Shown: piece after piece, positions 32,666 to 46,110 of the stretch | Numbering within the stretch: position 1 is the stretch's first letter | Layout: each line of letters starts with the position of its first letter | Origin: Kuschelorhynchus macadamiae | Taxonomy: Eukaryota; Arthropoda; Insecta; Coleoptera; Curculionidae | Reading direction: 5' to 3' | Assembly: GCA_030620095.1 (NCBI GenBank) | Contig: JAUTXW010000326.1 | Span: 1,631,001-1,695,000, forward strand | Length of the DNA stretch: 64,000 nt | Position numbers and translations under genes: made by a program | Notes under the pieces: model-generated | What the model was told of the DNA's origin: nothing | Databases searched by the model: none | What the model saw: only the letters and a program-made list of their open reading frames with translations

Positions 32666-35149
32666 GAAATACAAACAAATCTACTATCACAGTCAAATCG
32701 CTACATGGTTGCCGAATGTTGCATATCTAGTACCAAATACGAGATACTATCACCGATCCCTACTGAGCATCGGGCATCATCGTGTGCTCCTCTGACGCGA
32801 AGAAAGCTTTATTTGAGCCACAGTACCTAGAAAACATCTCTTTGTTGCGTTCAAATTTCAACATCATAACATAACCTATTATTTTGGCAGGCTAGTTTTT
32901 TTATGTAGATCCAAATATATATAATCAAAATGCAATAAAAAACGGAGTTTAATAGTTCAGAATTCAAATTCAAACTAGTGATGTCTATTGTGATAGTTTT
33001 GTTGGGTATTAAGGTATTTTCTTCAGACTCTAGAAGGTTTGTACAAACATTTTCAACGCTTTTACATGTTATCAATTTTGTTATTTTTACATTTTTTCAG
33101 ATTCCCTCTGGGTATTTACAGATTTCCGTTAATTGTACGGAAGTATTAATGTATTTTTTCTCCATTGAAAAATGGATACCCAAAAATTGGACAACTTTTT
33201 TCCTCAAGATGGATTTTTGTACAAAAGCAAGACAAAAATTGATATAAGGTAAATATTTTTGCATACATAATTTACAATCATTTTTGTAAACTTTCAGTCA
33301 AACCTTTATTTTTGATTATACGCTAAGCAATTATGTCTGTACCTACTTCTAGATTTCACGATGAAAATGTGTGTATCATTTCTTTAGTAATGTCTGGATA
33401 CAAAATCAAGGACCTGAAAGACCTGGTTGATATGTTGTCCAAGAACTCTGGATAATAATTACAAAAACCAATTTTGTTCTCAATCAATACAGTATTATCT
33501 TTAAACCAAAGCTTCAACTCATTTTTGATTTTTTTAATGATTTGACTTTTTTTTGTATGCGTTTTACTTTCACCAGTTAAAAAATAATTCGGATATACAC
33601 TCTGTACCAAGTAGGTACTTAGTGCTTTAATCATGGTTCTTGAAAATAGTATACTATACTAGTTGTATAATTCCTAATTTTAAATTAAGATTTTTGTTTG
33701 GTTCTATCTAGTGGGGTTATTTGGAAAGAGTTTTAATCATAGAAAACAATAAAAAGAAAGAGGATATATCCTAAAATTTATTTATTCACAAATTCTTGAT
33801 GCAATGGTGGATTCAGTTCTACCTATTTTAATTTAAGGTTCTACTTCCTCAAAAAAAGTTGTATATAATCTTTATAGGTGGTACTTTAAAAGGAATATTT
33901 TCTCATTTGGAGTGACAGCAGATATGAAATGTTAATGGACATTTGTACAGTGATTAAGACATTTAACGATGTTTAATTTGAAGTAATTGAGAGTTTAACT
34001 ATATTTTATTTTACCTGTTTTTTAAATGTTCTATATTTTAATTTTTTATACAGTTTATTATTTCTGTAAAAATTACCTTTAATTTTTTACACCGATTTAA
34101 TTTTTATCTGTACCTGTTTTAAATATGATTTATGCTTGTTTATAATTATTTTTAGTAGTTTATAGTCTATGAAAACGAAACGACATCGACACCTTGAGAA
34201 GGAACTCTCTGTATAAAAATCTCACATTTTCTGTTTATATAAATTAATTAAACAAGTGTTTTTATTTATATTTTTTAAAATTTCAGGTGAAGACTGGCAA
34301 GCCCCCCCCTCCTTCATTCACGGCCTTATGGACAGGTATAAAAGTAGCAGAGCAGTAAATTAAAGTTAAAAAAAAGACTGTCAGTCAATGTTAAAAAGCA
34401 ATGACCCAAATACAAGTTTTCAAGTGGTTGTTCATTTATTTCTTCTAACTCTGGTTTCTCAAGTTTTCAAACCTAAAAATTTAATGTTTTTCTAATAAAA
34501 ATATGTGCAAAGTGTGAGCAATATGAACATATTTTATAAATTTTTCCTAGCCTGGTGTATTATTTCCCCTGTAAAAGACAAGCATCAAGCACTATACCTA
34601 CTAACCAAACATACAGTTTTAATACAGTAGGTACTCTAAATGATAATTTGTTGGTCAGTTTCAATATAGACTATATTCATGTACCTACCGCTAGGAAAAT
34701 AAATAAAGTTTCATACTTTAAGGAGCATAAGGGAAAATAGTGAGGTAGCTAGAATCAAGTCTTATCAGATCTATTAACTGACAAAAACATATTTCAAAAT
34801 ATAAATTCTTTTTATTTTAAGGCAAAAGTAATTTTTAAATATGAACATTACTTTCCCCAACTGTATTTTATTAACATTAAGTAATTTTTTTAGGCTTTTT
34901 TGTTTCTGATTTAAATCAAAAACTGAATTTAATACATTAATTATATTTCAATAAACAAATTATAGAGAATAAAAACGCCAGTAGTATTTCCTAATATTAA
35001 TGTGGTAATCATACAACAAAAGCCTTCTACAGGAGGCAATGGAGTACCTAATTTTCAGAGCATGTCACTCCTTTGAGGAGTACTTTTTAAAACATTACAA
35101 TCAGTAAAATAAAACCCAATTTCTTTAGGAAAACGCTTTATTCTTTCAT

Positions 35150-35154
<5 letters not shown>
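32666..35154. other. No recognisable gene
   Basis: Short open frames exist but none shows family motifs. A candidate initiator at 33172 (MDTQKLDNFFPQDGFLYKSK) ends at an AAG|GTAAAT site near 33247 and could be a tiny exon or chance. Confidence 0.35.

Positions 35155-35204
<50 letters not shown>
35155..35204. repeat. (TA)n microsatellite
   Basis: About 25 uninterrupted AT dinucleotides next to the 3' side of a minus-strand LINE fragment. Confidence 0.97.
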
Positions 35205-35208
<4 letters not shown>

Positions 35209-35935
35209 TTATATTATTATAGTATCTTGTGTTAACATTTGTTATTCTATTTTTTAAACCAGACAGTGTGCAGCCATATTTTACTATGATGGTCCAGTAC
35301 ACGAAGAGTTTTATCGATAGGTGCTTGCCTACCATAGCTCGTAGCATCGAAAGGCAGCAAAAAGTTCAAAGTGTTAAAGGTTACATTTAGGGACATTAAA
35401 ACCAATCCTAGAAAGTAACTGTTGACAATTAATTAGACCGTAAAGAAATTTATAGATATAGCAAGGTCAAAAAGTAATTGTCTTCTCTGAAAAGTGCTCA
35501 ATCCAAGTCTAACAAGCATGTCCACTCTATGATACTCCTGAATACTCAGTGGAAGTTCAGAAGTATTGAGAGTGATAAGGCCAAGCATTTTTTGAAGCTC
35601 TGCGAGCTTATATAGGATATATGCTGAAAGAAGCTCAGTTTCTCATGTACCACATACTCCAAGGTCCTTCACCGATTCAGAGACTGAGGTTGACACTGTG
35701 TAGCTTGTAATTTGAGTTAAACTTTATGCCCCCTATGAAATCAGATAAAGCAGTATTTTCCTATGCTGAGTTGTAAGTTATTTGTTTGCGACCAGTCCCA
35801 TAGAGCATCCAAATCATTCTGGAGCAACAAAATGTCATCAATACCCTGGATCCTTTTATACATTTTTAAATCATCCCCAAAAATAATCACGGTGGAAGAT
35901 TTTATGATCCTTATTGTCATTCACAAATAATGTTG
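35205..35935 (-). pseudogene. LINE RT fragment, 3' half
   Basis: Minus strand: VIIFGDDLKMYKRIQGIDDI (RT motif C with GDD in place of ADD), LLQNDLDALWDWSQTNNLQL, SVKDLGVCGT, then RVDMLVRLGLSTFQRRQLLF and, in later frames, FDATSYGRQAPIDKTLRVL. This order (ADDLKIY, LQxDLxxLxxWSxxNxLxLN, RRxxxxLxF, TxYGxxxPI) is the second half of RT and the C-terminal segment of Jockey-like insect LINEs. Stops and shifts interrupt it. Sequence upstream of the GDD block is replaced by an inverted duplicate (next entry). Confidence 0.75.
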
Positions 35936-36019
35936 TTTACATTATTTGTGAATGACAATAAGGATCATAAAACCTTCCAAGCTTATTATTTCTAGGGATG
36001 ATTTAAAAGTGTATAAAAG
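35853..36019. repeat. Imperfect 80 bp foldback (inverted duplication)
   Basis: The segment 35853-35933 is repeated in reverse complement at about 35938-36019 around a 4-base loop. The inner 40 bp next to the loop differ at one position; the outer part has several changes. The duplicated sequence is the LINE RT GDD/LKMYKRI region, so part of the RT has been copied back in inverted orientation. Confidence 0.9.
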
Positions 36020-37635
36020 TTTTGGGCAGGCAGTTTTACTCTCTAAAAACACGGTATTAGGAAAACTATTATACTCCTCCCAAGCAATGACCTAAGGTTT
36101 GCAAATGATTCATAATCCCAGTGGAATCGAGATGACAGATACTTCCTGTGCATTCTTTTTTTTCTTACAGATAAGATATTTCAATGTAGGACTAAACTGT
36201 TTCAAAAATGAAGAACTTTTAACGTGTTTTTAGGGAACAACGAGTATATACCCACCTAGATTATCTTTCTGCAGCCAAGCTCATACTCAGATCTCTAAAA
36301 CATTTTGCTCAAAGGATATACATCAATACTTGCTACATTGGAAAACAGTAAAAAGGAAATACATTTCAAGCTGGGTAATTCTCGCAACATTGCACTGCTG
36401 TCTGATAGTTCTTTAGAGTTACGAGGCCAGATTGCATTTAGGAGATTAAAAATAAAAACATGGCATGGATGTTTATCATGTATCCTAAAAACTGAATAAC
36501 AATGACAATCATACTTATCCTTTCCAGAATTAGGTGGAATGTAATTGAAATATAAAATAACGATTACAAACAAAAATGGTGTAGGATACCCCTGAAAAGC
36601 AAGTTATGATATCGATCCATTTTCAGTTTGCGTACCCGATACCTATTACGTCTACAAAATAAAAATTAGTATAATTCCACTTTTTTGTGAATGTCTTGCA
36701 CAAAAATATTCTAAAATAAAGCAAATATTCGTAAGAAATACACAATCAATAATTGTAGCAATAAATATGATCAGTAATTAGTAGTTACTAATTAGGTAGT
36801 TCATGTTTATATTGATAAAAACAACTTCTAAAAATATTCCCACATTATTTATATTCTACACGTCAGCACATTTGATTGTCAATAAATCAATCTCATCTTC
36901 TATCCTCGTCAGACAAAGCTCCATTCGGGTGGTAGGACAGATGAACATTAGGACAAATGCGACAATACCACCAAATACAGAGGTACACGGAGACAATTTT
37001 CGTTTATGATTTTAGATATATGATTAAAATTATGAGTCTGGAATGTAGAACGTATAAGAAATTTCACCAATAAATCATATCTGCCCCAAATAAATTATAA
37101 ATTGTACCACTACTAAATAAACATAGTTCAGCATTTAATATTGGGCAACATGATTGCAAAAAAGAATGAATTCCAAAGACATTCTAGTTTTATTCAAGTG
37201 AAGTTTTATTGTTGGGTCTACCTTTAACATTTTAAGGATTAAAGCCTGACATAATTTAAAAAATACCTATCTATGCTTTTTTTACAGTCACAAGATTTAC
37301 GTCAAATTACCTACTGTTAAAATACTCCCAAAAATGCCTAGATTAAAATTATGAATCTACTTAATATAATAAAGAAGTATCAGATTCTTTGGTATATAAA
37401 TTTTAGCTAGAGCTTTCGTAACTAATGATATATAAGAATCACCATTAGCGGGAACCGAGCAAAATAAATGTATACATTAAAAACCTGTAATAAAAAAAGG
37501 TAAAAATGTAAATGTATTGTTAAATTGAACTTGGTGTCCCTAAAAACCCATCAACCATAAATTAATTTTTTTTTAATCGGCAGAATTTCCAAAGAATAGC
37601 AAATTATGTTTTTTAGTGGATTAAATAAATACTGA
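36020..37635. other. No recognisable gene
   Basis: AT-rich with only short unsupported frames. Confidence 0.4.
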
Positions 37636-37862
37636 ATACCTAAAAGTACTTAAGTATTTAGATATTTTTTAAGTACTGAGAAAATGTACTAAATTGAGCA
37701 TGTACTTAATACTTATACTTAATTTTTCATTTTTAAGTAAACTACTGAATATTTTAAATACTTTTGCAAAATGTTGGTACTTATACTACAAGTAAATTTT
37801 TAAAATCAAGTACTTAATACTGGTTACTGTAAGTACTTTGGCTGAGTACTTATCACAGCTCT
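37636..37862. repeat. Cryptic repeat rich in AAGTACTT palindromes
   Basis: Within about 225 bp the words AAGTACTT, AGTACTTAATACT, TACTTAAG and close variants recur more than ten times, ending GGCTGAGTACTTATCACAGC. Not a strict tandem array. It looks like the degenerate terminal sequence of a DNA element, but no matching end was found. Confidence 0.65.
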
Positions 37863-40800
37863 GGTAGAAAGTAAGTTTGGTATCCATGAATTTTGATAAT
37901 TGTTTCTTCATACTGGCATTGCAGATCATACAGGAAATATATCTTGGCGCGAGAATTGTTGCATAATCCTCCGAGTTCTTAGTTTAAAACTATTTTTTTA
38001 ATATATCTTCACAAATGCCGATAGCGTCCTTAAAATCTACTTAAAATTGTAATACAAATAACTATTATCTTCGACAGATTGTTACATGGTTGCCAAATGT
38101 TGGTTCCATTTAGAATAGTTGAAGTTGATTTAATAATAATTACCTATACTAAGTTTCATTATAAATGAATGTTGATATCTAACGAATATAAATTATAAAT
38201 CTCATTATTCCAGATATGAGTTGTTATGAACAGTATGTTTTCAAATCTTAATTTGTCACCGTTTAACAGCATGACGTGCGCATGTGCAGACGTCCCGTAT
38301 TCATTTTTACAGATGTTTCACGTTCATAACAGTTCTTATTCCCACTCATAATTACATGGTGTCAACATAAAATCAATTTGTTTTATGAAAACAAAAATTG
38401 ATATATAGAATAATAAACATAATAATGTTTATGAATTATAATAGGCTCCAGATTCAATTTATTTTGGGGGTTCAGGAAAATCTAAGAAACTTTTTAACAC
38501 AGATTGAATACAAATAAACTATTTATTCAAATTTGTATGTCTAATCAAAAGCTTTATAATGTTGCTTTAAACAATGTTTTTAACTAATTTATTTTCGGAC
38601 GCTTACCATTTTTGATCGTTCTATGGGGATGTTACAGATCGCAGGGCTATATTTTAAACATTTTGATTAAATGTGTTAAAAAAAACTAAACTAAAATGTG
38701 TTAAAAAAAACTAGTTTGAAGAACATACTCTTATAACCAAACATAGTTATAAAATGAATGAATCAATCGCTAACTATAATATCAGAGTTTAAAACAAGTA
38801 TTTTAAACATGTTTTTATTTTGTTTTAAACATAATCCTCTTCTAGAATTTAAAAACATATTAAAAATTAAAAAAAAACTGTTTTATACTGTTTAAAACAC
38901 GTTATATTAAAAAATAGTATAAATTTTTTTATTTTTCTTGAGAATTCAATCAGGTTTCAGATCAAAGATTAAATGCCTTTAATACTTAAGCGTTTAGATT
39001 AGGTTAGTATAGTATATATTTACACTTAGACTTACATTAAGAAAAAATGAAATAAAAACTTACCACGCTGTAGATAAGTAAATAATCACTGGCAAGGTGT
39101 GTCCATATTTTAATCGTTCTTTCATAACAAACAAAACAAACTTGAAATTTGCAAAATTGTTGACACTGACCCATTTGAATGGCTTCACAAAAATAATAAT
39201 TATAAGGAACGGTGATCCGATAAATCTAGATCAGAGATTGTCTGTTACAAAAAAAATGTGCATGTAATGATTTAATTGCTCCTATGCATCTCATTAACAA
39301 TATACAAGTTTCTATGAAAAAAATGGCCCCTGACATTTAAAGCAGAATTAATTACTCGCCAAACATAATTATTAGGCCAGGATCTATCTGGTATTCATGC
39401 AATATAGGTTAATTACATAAATGTTTATTTCAGTGCGATTCTCGCGTAATAACTAAGATATACAATAGCAGCCCGCAAATACTCGAGAGTTAATTTATTC
39501 GCAGATTTTTTTCAAGCGTCAAGCATATCTAAACAATTTAGAAATTTCTAATCGAAAATTTACTAATTACACTACAAATTGTGTAATTTCTAGAACCTAC
39601 CGCTTTCATTATTATTACCCTTTTACACTCAATCTACACATACTGCGTGTTGTCGTTTACTGCAATTTTTATGTTGTAAGTTTGTGTTGTGTGTTGTGAA
39701 ACAAAAATAATTCATTTTAAAAATTAGTTTATAAGAAAGTTGTATGCAATACGAAATGCTGATATTTTAATATCCTGAGTTCTTTTTTGCCTAAATTCGG
39801 CCACCATTTGTTTTTATTTTCAAGTTTATCTATTAAGAATTATAATACGTTGTCGTTGTCAAGAGTATCCTGAGAAAACTTGGTAAATATGGTTTATTAT
39901 CTCAGTTGCCCTATGGTATAGCCTAGTGACCTTCGCTAATCTTATTTAACGTAAGCATATTTTTTTTCAACATTAACCGGTCATTCAATTGTAAAATGAT
40001 TTCTTTGACTATCCGTGACGGTTCGTACTCTAAAATTTAGGGTCGGCCGGGGCTCAAGGCCAATCAAGGGCGGTTTTACGGTGAGTGGGTAATGAGGTAA
40101 TTACCCCCCCCCCTTGAGACCAATCAAGCATCATGTGTAATTTACATATTTTTACGTGAAAATTACGATTAAAAACTCGGTTAGAAAACACTAAAGCACA
40201 AAAGCGACCTGTTGGATTGAGTCTCTTGGATATCCACATATAGAGAATTGATGTAAATATAAACAATGTAATTAATAAATTTGCTAAAGGAAGAAATTGG
40301 ACATTATTGTATAACTATTTATTATAGGCTGTTTTTTTTTACTCGTGCCACAACAAGTATGATAAAGAATATGGGTAGTCACGTTGTTCTCATACCATTT
40401 AAAATAAAATATATTAGCAAACTTTTTTTTTACTAACAAACTAACCGCCCCCACAGAAGGGTTTCCTAAAATCGGCCTTGAGGCCAATGTGGTGTTAATT
40501 GTTGCAGCGTCCAAATATGGTCAAGTACTAGTCTTATTATTTTCCGTTTATTTCTTCAATGATAATTAGGTAGGCACCAACCTATATATAGCAGATCGAG
40601 GCTAGAGTATAAATTTAATAAATAAGAAAAAAATGCTAGTAAAACGCTTTAGTCAGTTAATTTAGTTTTTTGATATTTTAATGTATCTTACACACACACA
40701 CAACCAAAAAAGTATATTGTCCAGCAAGAACCACGATGCAGCGGGCCGACTTATAAAACAAATTTCAAATGATATTTTAAAATATTCACTTCACATTTCG

Positions 40801-40970
40801 TCACTACATTTAAACATGTAACATGAAGTGAAAATAACTAATATAATATATTGACCATCATTAGTCATGATTAATGTAAAGAACTAACAAATTAATTTAA
40901 AAATAAGTAGTATCATTTTATAATAACTACAATTAATACCTGATGAAAAACGGTAGTATTCAATTGGAAA
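37863..40970. other. No recognisable gene; minor repeats
   Basis: Contains a 25 bp imperfect tandem duplication at about 38668-38712 (ATGTGTTAAAAAAAACTA twice), a C-run at 40104-40113 and GGCCAATCAAGGG/GAGACCAATCAAG words around 40050-40130 that look repeat-derived. No coding region can be supported. Confidence 0.4.
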
Positions 40971-40974
40971 AAAT

Positions 40975-41215
40975 TTCGGGAATACGGCCACATCGAGACG
41001 GGCCGTGTGTTAGGTGATATAAGCAACGATGAACGTTATAGCATGGGGGTGTATGCGAACGTACTACGTACGCGTGAATTAGCTGAAGTCTAGCATCTGA
41101 GATGATGGAATCGGCTGGCCGAGCCACCATCTATAATAAATATATTAGAATATCTGTGGACGGTGGCCCACGGACTGCTGTCAATGGCGTTATTTGTATG
41201 TTAGTCAAGCAACGA
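40975..41215. other. Relatively GC-rich island
   Basis: About 240 bp with clearly higher GC than its surroundings and several CpG sites (GAGACGGGCCG, GTACTACGTACGCG, GGTGGCCCACGG). The longest plus frame (REYGHIETGRVLGDISN...) spans under 40 codons and shows no family. It may be an exon, a promoter or the 5' UTR of a retroelement. Confidence 0.4.
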
Positions 41216-41479
41216 TAATAGGGATACCTACCTATTTTGCTATGTGCCCAGGAAATAATAAACTACATTTTGGTTTTGTGCGTTTTTAGGATGTTTGCAA
41301 AAATATTTACCTACTTTTTTCAAAAGAGTGTGGGCTATAACCAAAGGCAGATTATTCTGAGAATTATCGAGTAATCTATTATTAGATATAATACCCTCTA
41401 TATAGATAGATTCCAACTTGGTATTTTATTCTCTTTATAATGCATAGAGATTTCCGCGTAGTTCGACGCCCATAGTTGC

Positions 41480-41885
41480 CAATTCGCGACATACGTCAAC
41501 GGAAAAATCACCCTCCCAGGTTTTTACATTTCAGGGTCCACAGATGCCAAAAAAAAACATATTTTGTCAATTCCGTCGGTCTATCGGTATGTCGGTTCTG
41601 TCTGTTAGCGGCATAGCTAAAAAACTACTTATCCCATTGACTCCAAATTTTGGTCAAACATTAAGGGAACTATGGGGATAACCTGGTAACATTTAGAAAA
41701 ACACCCAATGTGGCGAAACAAAATGTCGGCCTAGTGAGATGTTAAAAAAATATTACTTAGAAACTCCTTATATGATTAATCTCAAATTTTGCACAAAAAT
41801 AAAGTGTTACCAAGGAATGAAGTGGTAAAATTTCGGAAGCAATTTAAAATGGCGGCTTGATAAAATATTTAAAAATCAGCCTAAA
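41480..41885 (+). repeat. Dispersed repeat family (TTCCGTCGG / AATGGCGGC), copy 1
   Basis: Head with ACGGAAAAATCACC, CAATTCCGTCGGTC and AGCTAAAAAACTACTTATCC, then internal units each containing CTACTTATC, CAAATTTTGC, GGTAAAATTT and AAAATGGCGGC. No coding capacity. Copies also at 44035, 45840 (inverted), 46690 and 62420 (inverted). Confidence 0.75.
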
Positions 41886-43190
41886 AAAGTACTGTACTCA
41901 AAAACAAAAGATTAGATTCGGAAGAATGGTTCACTGAGCATAGCATTGATTAATCATACTTGATCTTCCCAAAAGACGGAATCCCCGCGCGAAACGAACC
42001 TTAGATGAAGAATAAAAATAGAGCTCATTATTTACATATTTAGCCACTGCCAAGATTACCTCACAGTATAAGGTCCATTGTACTACGATGCCAAGCCTAG
42101 CCAGACACTCCAATGTTTGTACGAATTTAAATTATGGCTTATATGTTTAAACATGATGCAACAAATTTATCATACAAAGAATAGTAATGTTTTTCCAATA
42201 TTAGTTTCTCAGCAGTATAAAGAAATTACTTTTATTTCAAAATACAAGCTTAAATATTCAAAGCCTCAGATCAGATGACCACAAAAACAAAACTTTTAAT
42301 TAGATATGACAACCCCGATTTACTACTTCACGTATTAGACCATCCCATTTTCATTGTCTGGGATTCTTATAGTAGAATAATAAAATAGTCTACAGCAAAG
42401 ATTGTTACAGGGCCACGTGACCGTAGGCGTGGCTTAAAACCAATAGCGGTTCATGGAACTACAATAAATTTTAACATTAAAGAAATTAATTTGACAAAAA
42501 ATATTTGAACGCGGAAATTAATTAAATTAAAATTATCATTAAGTACCCAGCTTTTCTGCACTACTGCATGTGTTTTAATGTATTATTGCATAATTGTTGA
42601 TCTGGTTTAAATCTTCTAATTATATGTTGCCTTCAAAAAGCAGCATTCTAAAGGCGCGTTAAGATTAGGAGAATGATTTTTTTAAATATTTTTAGGTTTT
42701 ATTTACTCTATGCGAAACTAGGAGCTTTAGTTGACCTAACTATGGTGCGTCAATGTGAGTTTTGCAAAAAATAGCCGTTTAAGTTTGGAGTCACTAAGTA
42801 AAAGTAAAAGTTTACCAGGGGACTTGTAATGTATAATGGAAGATACCTCATTGACTTATTTTGGGTCACATGATGTATTGGCCAATCGAGTTCAGTATAA
42901 TATAACATTTATTTTGGCGGGATCATGTGAGAATCTTCAGAAGCGAAATGATACAAGAATGTCTCGGAGGTGATTTTTTTCTCTATTAGAGTAGTTTTTT
43001 CCTATCAGGGAATTAAAATAATTACAGAATAATATGGCATAGCGGTCCAGTTCGACTAATAATTGTCCATTTCGAATAAAAAAATATTTATACGTATATC
43101 AAATATATAAATCTTTATCTATATAGCAATATTTTCGTGTTCCACATTATTCGCAATAATTATCTAGATGCTGCTATATGCTAACCCAAC
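41886..43190. other. No recognisable feature
   Basis: No frame or repeat I can name. Confidence 0.4.
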
Positions 43191-43194
43191 TTAA

Positions 43195-43713
43195 GGGAGA
43201 ACTGCACGCAAAAAGTGAACAACCAGCGACAAGGTCTAGTCGAGTTGAAAGTAAGATGAAAAGGTACCTACGCATTAAAAAAAACTTCCTGCACGCCCGA
43301 TTTCAAAAAAATATGTTATGTATAGGTAATTTAAATAACATTTCGGTTAAAAATGGGTTCACGTGCTGTAGAAATACAAAGACATGAGTACGATTTACCA
43401 TTTCAAATTTTGCAGTTACGTAGACAAAGGATCAATGTAAGGCGGTAAAGAGCCATTTTGTGGAAAAAAAAATTATATGCGAAGGCATGTGCGTCAAAAA
43501 GTGGTCAAAAAATGGTCGAAAATGGACAAATCTATTTTTATTTTATAACCCTAGATTTGATTTTTTCATAAAAATTCGCAAAATAGCGCCCAACTATACA
43601 TATTTCTCTATTAAAATCACATTGAAGCTAATACATATCTCTTATAGTTTTAACATAATATTGCACCGGCGGAAGACTTGCAAATGATCTATATTACTGC
43701 GTGCAGTTCCCCC
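43195..43713 (+). mobile_element. TTAA-flanked MITE, copy 2
   Basis: 519 bp between TTAA at 43191-43194 and 43714-43717, with inverted ends GGGAGAACTGCACGCA and the complement of GGGGGAACTGCACGCA (one mismatch). Nearly identical in reverse orientation to 9919-10445, with small indels. Likely piggyBac-type non-autonomous. Confidence 0.8.
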
Positions 43714-44034
43714 TTAAAGTGTTATTTACTGTGTAATAGTCAAGGGGCGTCCCACGCCCGAAAAAAAAAAGGATTTCGAAAATCACTAGATTTCAGATGA
43801 TTTGGGGCCGTTTTTTAATTTTGACTTGAATTAGGCTAATTTTTTATTTAAGTGTGAGGTAAAGGAATCTACATGGTGACCTTTGACTATTCAAAATTAA
43901 AAATGCACTAAACTGATTAGAATTTATATTTTAGGATATTGAAAATTAAAAATAAATATTTTTGCTTTAAATTTAGCTATTAACATGGAATAACAATTAG
44001 ATATTCTATTTTTGTCTTATATCGCTCGGTTCTT

Positions 44035-44540
44035 TTTACTTTCCTCGCAAGATGCCTAAAATATTAGTCGCAAAAAACATGTTTTCACAATTCCGTCGGA
44101 CTGTCTGCCGGTTTGTCTGCCCGCGACAATCAAAAACTATTTATCCTATTTACTTCAAATTTTAGTTCAAAATTAAAGGTCATATGAGAATAACGTGGTA
44201 AAATTTTCGTAAAAATCCAATATGGCGTAACAAAATGGCGGCCTATTGAAATGTTAAAAAAATTATTACCAAAAAACTACTTATCCAGTTTATCCCAAAT
44301 TTTGCAGAAAAATTAGGTGTGAGATGACTATGCACTGGTAAGTTTTGCTACAAATCCAAAATGGCGGTCTAATGAAATGTTATAAAAGTCAGTGCAAAAA
44401 ACTACTTCAACGATTATGTTCAAATTGTGCTCAAAAATCAAATATTATATAGGGATGAACTGGTAAAAATTTTGAGACTAATTCAATATAGCAGAACAAA
44501 ATGGCGGCCTAATTAAATGTTTAAAAATTCGGTTCGGGTG
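44035..44540 (+). repeat. Dispersed repeat family, copy 2
   Basis: CACAATTCCGTCGGACTGTC head followed by three internal units starting AAAAACTA at about 44132, 44272 and 44396 (periods near 140 and 124 bp), each ending in CAAAATGGCGG-type words. Confidence 0.75.
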
Positions 44541-44854
44541 AAAAAATTGAATTGATTTTAAAGTTTAGACAAAAACCAAAGATTTATTCAGTAGAAATAT
44601 GCACAGAGTTTTTGCTCTTAATTTTAAACACACTATACCTTAGATATGAATTAAGGATATATTTTTATAAGAATATGTCGTCTTATTAATGCAAAAAGAT
44701 TCATTTGTAAAATTTTTTACGTTACTTTTCTGACACCCTGTATATTTTAATTTTCGCCGTTTAGTGTCTGTCCATTTTAATATTGGCAAATCTACGAAAA
44801 ACGCTTACATGAAAATAATTTTAATTATAGTAGCAAAATTATGTGCAGTATTTA

Positions 44855-45335
44855 ATACCCCCAAATATTAAATTTCAGTAAAATCTATACAACTGGTTAC
44901 CTCGCCATTTGTTAAAATTTGCTCGTAATCTTCACACCACCTTCTTGAATTTCTAAATTTTGACAACAATTCATGAGGTTCAGTCTTAAATACCCCTAAA
45001 TGCCGAATTTTAATCAAATCTGCAAACATTTTAAATTTAGTGTGCCATGTTGGGGTCGCCATTTTTAATTCTCAAATATTGATTAAAATTTCTTAAATTT
45101 CACTTTTAAATACTCCTAGATACCAATTTTTCAGCCAAATCTGTACAAATGACAAAATTCGTTACCTATATTGGCGCCGCCATTTTGAATTTTGTTGTCA
45201 ATAAACCGCACAAATATTAAAATTCGTCCAACATGTTGACATTGTCATGTTAACACCACTGTTTTGAATTTTGAAATGCTGACACTTAAATTTTCAGTTT
45301 AATCTACACAGGTAAGAAAATTCGTTGACTAAAAA
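44855..45335 (-). repeat. Degenerate tandem repeat, about 120-130 bp period
   Basis: At least three related units begin near 44855, 44986 and 45104 (TTAAATACYCCTARATRCC...), each followed by AATCTGTACAAA-type and GTCGCCATTTTTAA or GCCGCCATTTTGAA words; a partial fourth lies at 45286. GCCGCCATTTTG is the complement of the CAAAATGGCGGC word of the neighbouring family, so these are probably inverted units of it. Confidence 0.6.
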
Positions 45336-45839
45336 ATTTAGATTTTTTTTATATCCGAAAGTTCATTACAAGTACATACAATTAGAAGAGTAGTGAAGCC
45401 AATAAAGGCATGTTTGTTAAAAACGTTGTGTTTTAGTTTAAAACTCTAAAAGCATAATATATAAATAACTAATTTCCTTTCAAACTTACCTAACTTAATG
45501 GTTTGATTTTAGGTAGTGAAGTGGGGAACGATTATTCCTTTTAAATCTAAATAATAAAAGTGAAAAACAATTTCGTTTTCTCGGATGCGAATTCGTGATT
45601 TCCAATGTGATTTCGTGATTTCTAAATCTTAGTATAATTTCACAATTTAATTAAAAATATATTAGAAGTTTACTATATCGCAAATCTTATTATTGGCATA
45701 AATAAAATTTGCACACATTTGTGAAAACACAGAATATGATACCATAGAACGGTAAAAATACCCTTATATCTTATTAAAGAATAGATCCTTTTTTTGTCAA
45801 GGTTAATAAAACATGACCCATTTCTTTATTTTCGTACAT

Positions 45840-46110
45840 CAAAATATTTTAATAGGCCGTCATTCTGTTCCGCCATATTGAATTCATACCACTATTTTAC
45901 CTGTTTATTTTTGAATCGGACGTAATTTTTGGAGAAAATCAAATAAAATCAAGTTACTCGAGTAAGCAGATTTTTAGCTATACCGAGAACAGACCTACCG
46001 ACAGAAATGGAAACACTTGTTTTTCGGAATTGAGGGTCTCTAAAACGTGAAGATCGGAAAAATTCTAGAACGATGATTTTTTTCACGATTAACGATATTT
46101 CTTTATGCGG
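45840..46110 (-). repeat. Dispersed repeat family, copy 3 (inverted)
   Basis: On the minus strand it reads the same head (CTTCACGTTTTAGAGACC, CTCAATTCCG, TAGCTAAAAATCTGCTTAC) and one unit ending AATATGGCGGAACAGAATG. Confidence 0.7.

Noticed and set aside
32698..32730. Short match (TACATGGTTGCC.AATGTTG) with 38088-38108
   Set aside because: About 20 bp of shared sequence with no extension; may be chance or a tiny repeat remnant.
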